Below are positions 9,147 to 16,977 of a DNA stretch of 27,153 nt, piece after piece. Numbering within the stretch: position 1 is the stretch's first letter; each line of letters opens with the position of its first letter. A program made the translations under genes and the position numbers. The DNA is from JAVBLU01 sp031553225 (GTDB lineage Bacteria; Bacillota; Clostridia; Christensenellales; UBA1750): positions 1 through 27,153 of the forward strand of contig JAVBLU010000027.1 in assembly GCA_031553225.1 (NCBI GenBank), given 5' to 3'. The notes under the pieces are model-generated. The model saw nothing but the letters and a program-made list of their open reading frames with translations, had not been told where the DNA came from and did no database searches.

Positions 9147-10652
9147 ATGAGACGCATCCAGATTCTGGACACGACGCTGCGCGACGGCGAGCAAGCCCCC
9201 GGCTGCAGCATGAACCTGCCGGAAAAAATCGAGGTGGCCCGGCAGCTGGAGCTGCTCGGGGTGGACGTGATCGAGGCGGGGTTTGCCATCTCCTCGCCGG
9301 GCGACTTTCAATCGGTGAAGACCGTGGCCGACCTGGTCAAGAACGCCGCCGTGTCGTCCCTGTCGCGCGCGGTGGAGAAGGACATCGACGCTTCCTATCA
9401 GGCGCTGCGCGGCGCCGTGGCTCCGCGCATTCACCTGTTTATCGCCACCTCGCCCGTGCACATGCGCTACAAGCTGCGCATGACCCCCGAGCAGGTGCTG
9501 GAGCGCACCGCGGCCATGGTGCGCTACGCCAAGCAGTACGTGGCCGACGTGGAATTCTCCGCCGAGGACGCCACGCGCTCCGATCCGGCCTTTCTGGCGC
9601 AGGTGGTGCGCTGCGCCGTCTTTGCCGGTGCCACCGTCGTCAACATCCCCGACACGGTCGGGTACGCCACCCCGCAGGAGATGCGCGCCCTGATCGAGTA
9701 CCTGAGGACAAACGTGCCGGACATGGACCGCGCGGCGCTCTCGCTGCACTGCCACAACGATCTGGGCATGGCCGTGGCGAACACGCTGGCCGGCGTTGAG
9801 GGCGGGGCGGCGCAGGTGGAATGCACGGTGAACGGCATTGGCGAGCGGGCCGGCAACGCGGCTCTGGAGGAGATCGTGATGGCCATGCGCACCCGGGCGC
9901 AGCTGCTCCAGTGCGAGACGGGCATCGACACCCAGCAGATCTACCGCACGAGCCGCCTGATCTACAACATGATCGGCCAGAGCGTGCCCCTTAACAAGCC
10001 GGTTGTGGGCACAAACGCCTTCGCGCACGAAAGCGGCATCCACCAGCACGGCGTAATGGCCGAGCGTACCACCTACGAGATCTTCACGCCCGAATCCATC
10101 GGCAAGCTGACGAACAACATGGTGCTGGGCAAGCACTCCGGCCGCCACGCCTTCGTATCGCGGCTGGCCGAGCTTGGCTACAAGCTGACCGACGAGCAGA
10201 TCGGCGAAGCGTTTGAAAAGTTTAAGGACATCTGCGACAAGAAAAAGGAGATCGCCGACAGCGACCTGGAAGCCATCGTGGCCAACCGCGAGTACGTGGA
10301 AAACCTGTATAAGCTGGAGACCTTCGATGTACATTCCGGCAAGAACTCCTCGGCCGTGTGCGTTTTGCGCCTGCGAAAAAACGGCGACGTGCTGGAGGAC
10401 GTGGCGCTGGGCGACGGCCCGGTGGACGCGGCCTTCGCGGCCATCGACCGCATTACGGGCCTGCCGCCCAGCACGCTGGAGTTCTACACGATCCAGTCCA
10501 CCTCCGACGGCAAGGACGCGCTGGGCGAGGTGATCGTCAAGCTACGTTTCGGCGACCAGCTCATCACCGGCCGCGGCCTGTCCACGGACATCATCGAGTC
10601 GAGCATCCTGGCGTACTTAAACGCCGCCAACAAGCGGCTTTCCTTTGTATAA
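9147..10652 (+). CDS. leuA: 2-isopropylmalate synthase
   Basis: Condenses acetyl-CoA with 2-oxoisovalerate, the committed step to leucine. The 501 residues begin with the HMGL-like TIM barrel signature LDTTLRDGEQAPG (about 7-19) and carry the metal-binding LHCHNDLGMA (H201 and H203) and NGIGERAGNAALEE. The C-terminal LeuA dimerisation domain (from about 360 on), with LEFYTIQSTSDGKDALGEV, is the part that binds leucine in feedback inhibition. ATG 9147 lies 9 nt after a consensus AAGGAGG (9131-9137); an in-frame ATG at 9123 lies before that site and is rejected. The complete C-terminal domain argues against citramalate synthase or homocitrate synthase, which share the barrel. Confidence 0.95.
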   Translation: MRRIQILDTTLRDGEQAPGCSMNLPEKIEVARQLELLGVDVIEAGFAISSPGDFQSVKTVADLVKNAAVSSLSRAVEKDIDASYQALRGAVAPRIHLFIATSPVHMRYKLRMTPEQVLERTAAMVRYAKQYVADVEFSAEDATRSDPAFLAQVVRCAVFAGATVVNIPDTVGYATPQEMRALIEYLRTNVPDMDRAALSLHCHNDLGMAVANTLAGVEGGAAQVECTVNGIGERAGNAALEEIVMAMRTRAQLLQCETGIDTQQIYRTSRLIYNMIGQSVPLNKPVVGTNAFAHESGIHQHGVMAERTTYEIFTPESIGKLTNNMVLGKHSGRHAFVSRLAELGYKLTDEQIGEAFEKFKDICDKKKEIADSDLEAIVANREYVENLYKLETFDVHSGKNSSAVCVLRLRKNGDVLEDVALGDGPVDAAFAAIDRITGLPPSTLEFYTIQSTSDGKDALGEVIVKLRFGDQLITGRGLSTDIIESSILAYLNAANKRLSFV

Positions 10653-10691
10653 GCCGTCGCGCGCCCGTTTTTTTCAGGCGATCAAAGGGAC

Positions 10692-10712
10692 GCTGCCGCG
10701 CAGCGCGGCAGC
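10692..10712 (+). other. Hairpin between leuA and leuC
   Basis: A perfect 9-bp GC-only-rich stem (10692-10700 with 10704-10712) and a CAG loop lie in the 80-nt leuA-leuC gap, 8 nt before the leuC AGGAG. No T-run follows, so it is not an ordinary terminator. A T7 run lies upstream of it at about 10668-10674. It could protect or separate the leuCDB half of the message. Function is inference. Confidence 0.5.
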
Positions 10713-10732
10713 ATCCCACAGGAGTTGATACG

Positions 10733-11998
10733 ATGGGTATGACCATGACCCAGAAGATTCTCTCGGCGCACGCCGGCCTTGCGGCGGTTTCGCCGGGCGA
10801 GCTGATCCTAGCTTGCGTGGACCGCGTGCTTGGCAACGACATCACCTCGCCCGTAGCCATTGAGGAGTTCTCCCGCATGGGCACAGCGCGCGTGTTCGAC
10901 CCGGCGAAGGTGTCGCTGGTGATGGACCACTTTACCCCGAACAAGGACATAAAGGCCGCCGAGCAATGCGGCGTGTGCCGCGGCTTTGCGGCGCAGATGG
11001 GCATTGACGGCTTCTATGAGGGCGGAGAGGCGGGCGTGGAGCACGCGCTGCTTCCCGAGAAGGGCCTGGTGAGCGCGGGCGACGCCGTGATCGGCGCGGA
11101 CTCGCACACCTGCACGTACGGCGCGCTGGGCGCGTTTTCAACGGGCGTTGGCTCCACGGACATGGCGGCCGCCATGGCTACGGGCCAGGCGTGGTTCAAG
11201 GTTCCCTCCGCCATGCGGGTGGCGCTTTCCGGAACCCTGCCGCGCTTCGTGTCCGGCAAGGACGTCATCCTGCACCTGATCGGCCGCATCGGCGTGGAGG
11301 GCGCGCTGTACCGGTCGCTGGAATTCTGCGGGCCGGGCGTGGCGGCGCTGTCCATGGATGACCGGCTGTGCATCTGCAACATGGCCATCGAGGCGGGCGC
11401 CAAGAACGGCATCTTCCCGGTGGACGAGGCCACGCTGTCCTTCCTTGCGCAATGCGGGGCCGCGCAGCCGCGCGTGTATGCGGCGGACGGCGACGCGGCG
11501 TATGAGGAGACCCTGGCCGTGAACCTGGAGAGTCTCTCGCCTACGGTTGCCTTCCCGCACCTGCCGCAAAACGCGCATACGTTCGAGCAGATCGGCGATA
11601 TCGCCATCCACCAGGTGGTTATCGGCTCGTGCACGAACGGCCGGATTTCCGATATGCGCGCGGCGGCGGAGATTTTGAAGGGCCGAAAGGTGGCGCGCGG
11701 CCTGCGGGCCATCGTCATTCCCGCCACGCCCGCCGTGTACCTGCAGGCCCTGAGGGAGGGGCTTCTTGAGGTGTTTGTGGAGGCGGGCGCGCTGGTCTCA
11801 GCGCCCACGTGCGGGCCGTGCTTGGGCGGCCACATGGGCATTTTGGCCAAGGGCGAACGGGCCGTGGCCACCACAAACCGCAACTTTGTGGGGCGCATGG
11901 GGCACGCGCAGTCCGAAGTGTATCTGGCCGGCCCGGCCGTTGCGGCGGCCAGCGCCGTCACCGGCAAACTATCAAGTCCCTGGGAGGTGATGGCATGA
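10733..11998 (+). CDS. leuC: 3-isopropylmalate dehydratase, large subunit
   Basis: Aconitase-family [4Fe-4S] enzyme that, with LeuD, isomerises 2- to 3-isopropylmalate. The 421 residues fit the shorter class of LeuC found in Clostridia and archaea rather than the longer enteric form. DSHTCTYGALGAFSTGVGSTD supplies active-site residues, and the cluster ligands are C300 (GSCTNG) and C360/C363 (TCGPCLGG). ATG 10733 lies 8 nt after AGGAG (10720-10724); later in-frame ATGs at 10739 and 10745 are possible but have poorer spacing. It overlaps leuD by 4 nt. The same subfamily includes homoaconitase, but the neighbours make leucine synthesis the clear role. Confidence 0.95.
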   Translation: MGMTMTQKILSAHAGLAAVSPGELILACVDRVLGNDITSPVAIEEFSRMGTARVFDPAKVSLVMDHFTPNKDIKAAEQCGVCRGFAAQMGIDGFYEGGEAGVEHALLPEKGLVSAGDAVIGADSHTCTYGALGAFSTGVGSTDMAAAMATGQAWFKVPSAMRVALSGTLPRFVSGKDVILHLIGRIGVEGALYRSLEFCGPGVAALSMDDRLCICNMAIEAGAKNGIFPVDEATLSFLAQCGAAQPRVYAADGDAAYEETLAVNLESLSPTVAFPHLPQNAHTFEQIGDIAIHQVVIGSCTNGRISDMRAAAEILKGRKVARGLRAIVIPATPAVYLQALREGLLEVFVEAGALVSAPTCGPCLGGHMGILAKGERAVATTNRNFVGRMGHAQSEVYLAGPAVAAASAVTGKLSSPWEVMA

Positions 11999-12489
11999 GC
12001 CGCGCCATCAAATACGGCGACAACGTGGACACGGACGTGATCATCCCCGCCCGGTACCTGAACACCACCGACAAAGGGGAGCTGGCCAGCCACTGCATGG
12101 AGGATCTGGATCCCACCTTCCGCGGCCGGGTGCAGCCCGGCGACGTGCTGGTGGCCGGCCGGAACTTTGGCTGCGGCTCCTCGCGCGAGCACGCGCCCAT
12201 GGTGCTCAAGGAATGCGGCGTGGCCCTGATCATCGCCGGAAGCTTCGCGCGCATCTTCTACCGCAACGCCATCAACATCGGCCTGCCCATCGTGGAGTGC
12301 CCGCAGGCCGCGGCCGAGGCGAGCGAGGGCGACGAGTTCGCCTTCGACCTGGCCGGGGGGGAGATCGTGAACCGCACGAAGGGCGCTGTCTACCGCGTGC
12401 CGCCCTTCCCGGATTTCATCCGCCGCATCATGGACGCGGGCGGGCTGGCGCCGCTCGTGCGCGCCGGCGGCCTGGGTGAGCGGGCATGA
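11995..12489 (+). CDS. leuD: 3-isopropylmalate dehydratase, small subunit
   Basis: The swivelling domain partner of LeuC. The 164 residues fit the short bacterial/archaeal type. Visible motifs are KYGDNVDTDVIIPARYL (about 6-22) and GRNFGCGSSREHAP (about 56-69), the signature loop of this subunit that completes the active site. The start ATG is preceded by GGGAGGTGA and overlaps the leuC stop by 4 nt (ATGA), as expected for subunits made in equal amounts. Its own stop overlaps the leuB start. Confidence 0.95.
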   Translation: MSRAIKYGDNVDTDVIIPARYLNTTDKGELASHCMEDLDPTFRGRVQPGDVLVAGRNFGCGSSREHAPMVLKECGVALIIAGSFARIFYRNAINIGLPIVECPQAAAEASEGDEFAFDLAGGEIVNRTKGAVYRVPPFPDFIRRIMDAGGLAPLVRAGGLGERA

Positions 12490-13553
12490 GCTATCGTATC
12501 GCGCTTGTTCCGGGCGACGGCATCGGCCCGGAGATCGTGGACAGCGCTTGCCGGACGCTTGAGCGGATCGGCGAGCGGTTCGGGCGCAGCTTTGCGTACA
12601 CAACCTATCCGGCGGGCGGCTGCGCCATCGACGCGTGCGGCGCGCCCCTGCCGCAGAGCACCGTGCGCGGATGCCTGCAAAGCGACGCCGTGCTGCTGGG
12701 CGCGGTCGGCGGGCCCAAGTGGGACGCCCTGCCCGGGCATCTGCGCCCGGAGCGGGCGTTGCTTGGGCTGCGCGAGGCGCTTTCCCTGTACGCCAACATC
12801 CGCCCCGCCAAGCTGTACGCCGCCCTGCGCGACGCTTGCCCGCTGCGGAGCGATCTTTCGGCGGCCGGGTTCGACCTGGTCATCGTGCGCGAGCTGACCG
12901 GCGGCATCTACTTTGGCGAGCGCGGCCGCAGCGCGGGCAGCCGGGGCGTGGAGGCGTACGACACGGAGCGCTACAGCGAGCAGGAGATCCGCCGCATCGG
13001 CCTTGTGGCCTTCGAAACGGCCATGAAGCGCGGCAAACGCCTGGTTAGCGTGGACAAGGCAAACGTGCTGGAGAGCTCACGGCTGTGGCGCGAGGTGATG
13101 CACGAGCTGGCCGCCCGCTACCCTCAGGTGGCCCTGAGCGACATGCTGGTGGACAACGCCGCCATGCAGCTCGTGCGCAATCCCGCGCAGTTCGACGTGA
13201 TCGTCACCTCGAACATGTTCGGCGACATTCTCTCGGACGAGGCCTCGCAGATCACAGGCTCCATCGGCATGCTGCCCTCGGCCTCGCTGGGCGATCAGCG
13301 GCTGGGCCTGTATGAGCCCATTCACGGCTCCGCGCCGGACATCGCCGGCACCGGAAAGGCCAACCCCATCGCCACGGTCCTCTCCGCGGCCATGATGCTG
13401 CGCTACTCGCTGGACCTCGCCCCGGAGGCGGACGCCCTGGAGGCCGCCGTGCTGAGCGCCTTAAACGACGGCTGCCGCACGGCAGACATCGGCGCGCCCG
13501 CACAGGCGCTGGACACGGCCGGGATGACCGAGGAGATCCTGCGCCGCATCTAG
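12486..13553 (+). CDS. leuB: 3-isopropylmalate dehydrogenase
   Basis: NAD-dependent oxidative decarboxylation of 3-isopropylmalate, the last dedicated step before leucine transamination. The 355 residues show the isocitrate/isopropylmalate dehydrogenase fold. GDGIGPEIV lies at the N-terminus, RELTGGIYFGERGR binds substrate, DMLVDNAAMQLVRNPAQFDVIVTSNMFGDILSDE carries the metal-binding Asp residues, and YEPIHGSAPDIAGTGKANPIA is the NAD-binding stretch. The ATG overlaps the leuD stop by 4 nt. It is the last gene of the BCAA operon. No transaminase gene (ilvE) lies in the window. Confidence 0.95.
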   Translation: MSYRIALVPGDGIGPEIVDSACRTLERIGERFGRSFAYTTYPAGGCAIDACGAPLPQSTVRGCLQSDAVLLGAVGGPKWDALPGHLRPERALLGLREALSLYANIRPAKLYAALRDACPLRSDLSAAGFDLVIVRELTGGIYFGERGRSAGSRGVEAYDTERYSEQEIRRIGLVAFETAMKRGKRLVSVDKANVLESSRLWREVMHELAARYPQVALSDMLVDNAAMQLVRNPAQFDVIVTSNMFGDILSDEASQITGSIGMLPSASLGDQRLGLYEPIHGSAPDIAGTGKANPIATVLSAAMMLRYSLDLAPEADALEAAVLSALNDGCRTADIGAPAQALDTAGMTEEILRRI

Positions 13554-13643
13554 CGCGGTCCGCCGCCCGCACGCCCGCAGGGCGCGGCGTACAAAGACGC
13601 GCCGGACACCCTGGCCGCGCCGCTTGGTCAAGCGCTTTCCATC

Positions 13644-13683
13644 GCAGCGGAAGGTCCGGCCGCGCGGCCGGGCCTTCCGCTGC
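13644..13683. terminator. Long hairpin in the convergent leuB gap
   Basis: A 19-bp stem (13644-13662 with 13665-13683, one G-U pair, otherwise perfect) lies 90 nt after leuB and about 64 nt from the end of the convergent lyase gene. Neither side has a T-run, so it is an atypical terminator at best. It may stabilise the 3' ends of both messages. No gene was seen in the 193-nt gap. Confidence 0.45.
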
Positions 13684-13712
13684 GCAGACATGCCGCGCCG
13701 TGCGGCGCTCCT

Positions 13713-13733
13713 AAAACGGCCGCCGAACCGGCG
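13713..13733 (-). terminator. Possible terminator of the heparinase-like gene
   Basis: Read on the minus strand just after the stop at 13747: a 5-bp CGCCG/CGGCG stem with a 3-nt loop (13721-13733), followed by GCC and then TTTT (13713-13716). The stem is short, so support is modest. Confidence 0.35.
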
Positions 13734-13746
13734 AGCGGAGGCCGGC

Positions 13747-15738
13747 TTAATCCCCCTGCCGCTTGAGCATAGCCCGCTCGTCAAAGGGCACGCGCGTGCC
13801 GTCGCGCAGAACGAGCGCAAAGCCGCTCTCCCGCACGTCCCCCGACGCTTCAACGCCGAGGAACGGGCAGGTTTCTTCATCCGAAGGAAAAAACAGCGTG
13901 ACCACCCGCACATCCCGGCCCTGGGCGAAGTAGCGCAGCGCGTACACCGGCAGGAAATCGCCCTGAATCTGGCCGGTACCGCGCCATCCCTGCCAGTCCG
14001 GGGTTTTCTGCGCATACACCGCGTCGGCGCTCAGGCCGTCCGGGCCGGCGGCGGCCACGCACATCACGGGCGTGTCCGCGCGCAGGCCGTCAAGCTTCAG
14101 GGACGCAGTGTCCAGATGCCACAGTATTTCGAAGCGGCGCGGCTCGTCCGCGCGCAGCCGGTCCACGACCACAAAGAACGGCCGGCCCGCGCAGGCGTGC
14201 TTTTTTATGAAGTACACGCTGCGTTCGTGAACGGCCAGACGGCCGGCGTCCTCCCCGTACCCCTCGGCGTACGTCCCCCGCGCCGCGTCCAACTCCGGCG
14301 CTATCGCGTGCGCCATGCCCGCGTCCTTTGCGATGTCTGCGCCGTCCCAGCAGTACGCCTGACGGCGGTTCTGGTCCTGCCCGTCCACCCGAACCGTGTT
14401 GTGCGCGCGCGTGGAGAGCACGTACCGCCGCATCTGCGAGTCGTCGTAGGGGTAGATGCCGCCCTCGGTGAGTACGAGCGCGCCGTTTGCATAGATGAGC
14501 ACAGAGAGCTTATCCTCGTGCTGATGCCCGCGCCCGAACGGCGCGGCGTCCAGCATCCCGTACACCGCGTCCTCGCCCCATCCCGAGCGCATCACAAAGT
14601 ACCCCGAATACGGCAGCGCCACGGAGACAAACGCCGGCGGGGCCCCCTGCCCCCCGCGGGTGGCGTACCAGGCAAAGTCCGCGCGGTGCGGGAAGAGATC
14701 GCGGTAATTCTCCAGATACTCCCGCACGGGCGCGTACCAGCCGTCGTTCAGGTTGGGCGTCCGCCCGTCGGGCATGGCCAGCTTCAGATACAGCGCCACG
14801 GCGCTCTCCAGCTTCTCCAGAAAGGCGTGCGGCATGCTCGCCCCGCAGGATCTGCCCACGCGCAGCAGGCGGATATAGCAGCTGAGCGAGACCTCATGGT
14901 ACGCCGTGCTCAGCTCGTAATGGAAGCCGTCGGCATAGAACTGCCTGTCCAGCTCCTTCTCCATCACCTCAAAGGCGAACGCGCGCCACATGGGCGCGTC
15001 CTTCAGCTGAGGATACAAAAGTCCGATCTGCCCCAGGCCGTCCATCTCCATGAGCAGCCAGTTGGCGCTGGTGGCGTCTGCGCGCAGACGCACGCCGTGC
15101 TCGTACACGGATTTGTACCAGTCGGTGAGCACATCGTCGGTAAAGTGCGGCGAGTGTATGAAGGCATGCAGCGCGTACTGCCAGTTGGATCCCATGCGGA
15201 TGCCCGCTTCTATGGTGCGCCAGCACAGCGTGTCCCCGCCGCCCGTGCCCACCTCGGGGCACGCCGCCTGCGCCACCCACTGGCGGAACAGATCGGCGCA
15301 GCACGCGGCGTAACGCTCGTCGCCCGTTTTGTGGTAGGCATAGGCCAGCAGCTTCCATTCGCTGTGGCGGGAGAGCTGCCACGTCCACTCCTTGTACTGA
15401 TTGAACGTGGGGTTGTGGAAGTAGTCGATCCTCTCGCCGAACTGATGCGGCACGCCCACGGAGATCAGGTTGTGCGTCAGTACGCGCTCCGCCGCGGCGA
15501 TGGGGTCTTCGTTTGGGAGCATGACGTGGGTGCCTTCGGGCACATATGGGATGGACAGAAGCGTTTGCGGCTTGACGCTCGCGCGCACCTGGGCGGCAAA
15601 AAGCCTGCGCGCCGCGGCAAAGTCGCCGCGCCGCGCCGCCTCGGGGATGCCTTCCATGCCGGGGAGGCCGGTGTTGACGTGCTGGGTAAAAAACGCGCCG
15701 TCCGTAACGAGAGGTCCGATGGCCGACATGCGCTTCAC
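13747..15738 (-). CDS. Heparinase II/III family protein, probable polysaccharide lyase
   Basis: A 663-residue protein with the two-part layout of the heparinase II/III-like family (relatives of PL12, PL15, PL17 and PL21 lyases). The N-terminal half looks like an alpha/alpha toroid (NPTFNQYKEWTWQLSRH, SNWLLMEMDGLGQIGLLYPQ, HYELSTAYHEVSL). The C-terminal half is a beta domain with GHQHEDKLS at 404-412 and TRAHNTVRVDGQDQNR, which are typical of the family. Such enzymes cleave uronic-acid polysaccharides by beta-elimination; the substrate cannot be read here. No signal peptide is seen, suggesting a cytoplasmic enzyme acting on imported oligosaccharides. GTG 15738 lies 7 nt after AAAGGA; ATG 15729 is the alternative but its spacing is 16 nt. 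Earlier in-frame codons lie inside the divergent promoter region. Confidence 0.82.
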   Translation of the reverse strand: MKRMSAIGPLVTDGAFFTQHVNTGLPGMEGIPEAARRGDFAAARRLFAAQVRASVKPQTLLSIPYVPEGTHVMLPNEDPIAAAERVLTHNLISVGVPHQFGERIDYFHNPTFNQYKEWTWQLSRHSEWKLLAYAYHKTGDERYAACCADLFRQWVAQAACPEVGTGGGDTLCWRTIEAGIRMGSNWQYALHAFIHSPHFTDDVLTDWYKSVYEHGVRLRADATSANWLLMEMDGLGQIGLLYPQLKDAPMWRAFAFEVMEKELDRQFYADGFHYELSTAYHEVSLSCYIRLLRVGRSCGASMPHAFLEKLESAVALYLKLAMPDGRTPNLNDGWYAPVREYLENYRDLFPHRADFAWYATRGGQGAPPAFVSVALPYSGYFVMRSGWGEDAVYGMLDAAPFGRGHQHEDKLSVLIYANGALVLTEGGIYPYDDSQMRRYVLSTRAHNTVRVDGQDQNRRQAYCWDGADIAKDAGMAHAIAPELDAARGTYAEGYGEDAGRLAVHERSVYFIKKHACAGRPFFVVVDRLRADEPRRFEILWHLDTASLKLDGLRADTPVMCVAAAGPDGLSADAVYAQKTPDWQGWRGTGQIQGDFLPVYALRYFAQGRDVRVVTLFFPSDEETCPFLGVEASGDVRESGFALVLRDGTRVPFDERAMLKRQGD

Positions 15739-15772
15739 GCTCTTTTCCTTTGTATTCCGGCATACCGCGCGC

Positions 15773-15796
15773 GGCAGGGCCTTGCGCCGCCCTGCC
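15773..15796. repeat. Inverted repeat in the divergent lyase/permease spacer
   Basis: GGCAGGGC (15773-15780) and GCCCTGCC (15789-15796) form a perfect 8-bp inverted repeat with an 8-nt centre, directly before the -35 of the permease promoter and about 35 nt before the lyase start. It could be an operator or a leader hairpin; nothing in the sequence decides. Confidence 0.4.
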
Positions 15797-15798
15797 GG

Positions 15799-15828
15799 TT
15801 GCCTTTTCGCACGGGCGGCGGTTATAAT
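15799..15828 (+). promoter_or_regulatory. Promoter of the permease gene
   Basis: TTGCCT (15799-15804), 18-nt spacer, then a perfect TATAAT (15823-15828). Transcription would begin near 15835, just before the GGAGG site at 15844-15848. Confidence 0.65.
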
Positions 15829-15855
15829 AAACGAATAGGCTGTGGAGGTGGCGGG

Positions 15856-16977
15856 GTGCGGGTGCTGCGGTGGCTGCGCGACGAGCCGGTGCTGGCCGTA
15901 TCGGCGGCTCTGGCGGTTCTTTCCATGCTTTTGCGGCCGCCGGGGCCCGCGTACCTGCATTACGTGGACGCGCGCACGCTTGCCTGCCTATTTTGCCTGA
16001 TGTGCTCGGTGAAGGCCCTGGAGCGGCTGGGCGCGCTGCACGCCCTGTCGGCCGGGCTCATCCGGCGCGTGCGCGACGAGCGGCGGCTTGGGCTGCTGCT
16101 CGTATTCCTGTGCGGCGGGCTGTCCATGTTCGTAACGAACGACGTGGCCCTGCTGGCGCTTGTGCCCCTCACGCTCATCACCCTGCGGCCGCACGGAAAC
16201 GCCGCCTTCAGCGGCCGCGTGGTCATTTTGCAAACCGTGGCCGCCAACATCGGCTCGGCCCTAACGCCCATCGGCAACCCGCAAAACCTGTACCTGTACG
16301 CGCATTACGGCATGAACGCCGGGCGTTTTTTGCAGGTGATGGCCCCGTACGTGGGCGCGGGCGGTGCGCTGCTGCTGGCGTTCTGCCTTCTCGTACCGGC
16401 CAGGCCCATCGCGCCGGGGGGCGGCGCGGCGCAAGAGCCCTTGCCGCGCTGGCGGCTGGCGGCGTACGGCGCTTTGTTCCTCGTGTCTGCCCTGTGCGTG
16501 TTTCGCATCGTGCCCGTGGCCGCGGCGCTTGCGGCCGTGGTCGCGGGGCTTATGCTGCTGGACCGCCGGGCGCTGCTCAGCGTGGACTACAGCCTGCTGC
16601 TCACCTTCGTGTGTCTGTTCGTGTTCGTGGGCAACCTCTCCGGGCTGCCCGGGGTGCAGCGGTTTCTTCAGGATGCGCTGAAGCAAAACCTCGCGCTGTC
16701 CGCCGCCGCGGCCAGCCAGCTCATCAGCAACGTGCCCGCGGCCATCTTCCTGTCGCGCTTTACGCCTTACGGCGAAGCGCTGCTCGTGGGCGTCAACATC
16801 GGCGGGCTGGGCACGCTCATCGCCTCCATGGCCAGCGTCATCTCCTACAAGCTGTACGCCGCCGAGCACAAGGCCATGGCGGGACGCTACCTTGCGCGCT
16901 TTACGCTGTACAACGCCGTCTTTTTGGCGGCGCTGGCCGCGCTGTACCTTGCGCTGAACGGCGGCTACGGCGCGTAA
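15856..16977 (+). CDS. ArsB/SLC13-type (ion transporter superfamily) permease
   Basis: A 373-residue, strongly hydrophobic integral membrane protein with about ten predicted membrane segments. The pattern is that of the ArsB/NhaD/DASS ion transporter superfamily. The first half has a re-entrant motif (FVTNDVALLALVPLTL) followed by ANIGSALTPIGNPQNLYLY, and the second half repeats it as SQLISNVPAAIFLSRF and GVNIGGLGTLIASMASVISYKLY. The twin SN/TN-P loops are typical of this superfamily. The substrate could be an organic anion, arsenite or Na+/H+; the sequence does not say, and no arsenic genes lie nearby. GTG 15856 is 7 nt after GGAGG. Its stop overlaps the stop of the convergent gene by 13 nt. 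The frame is open far upstream through the lyase gene, which is a GC-rich shadow. Confidence 0.85.
   Translation: MRVLRWLRDEPVLAVSAALAVLSMLLRPPGPAYLHYVDARTLACLFCLMCSVKALERLGALHALSAGLIRRVRDERRLGLLLVFLCGGLSMFVTNDVALLALVPLTLITLRPHGNAAFSGRVVILQTVAANIGSALTPIGNPQNLYLYAHYGMNAGRFLQVMAPYVGAGGALLLAFCLLVPARPIAPGGGAAQEPLPRWRLAAYGALFLVSALCVFRIVPVAAALAAVVAGLMLLDRRALLSVDYSLLLTFVCLFVFVGNLSGLPGVQRFLQDALKQNLALSAAAASQLISNVPAAIFLSRFTPYGEALLVGVNIGGLGTLIASMASVISYKLYAAEHKAMAGRYLARFTLYNAVFLAALAALYLALNGGYGA

Noticed and set aside
13624..15855. Long plus-strand open frame through the lyase gene
   Set aside because: Antisense shadow produced by high GC at third positions. Its product lacks any recognisable domain, while the minus strand encodes a full heparinase II/III-like protein.
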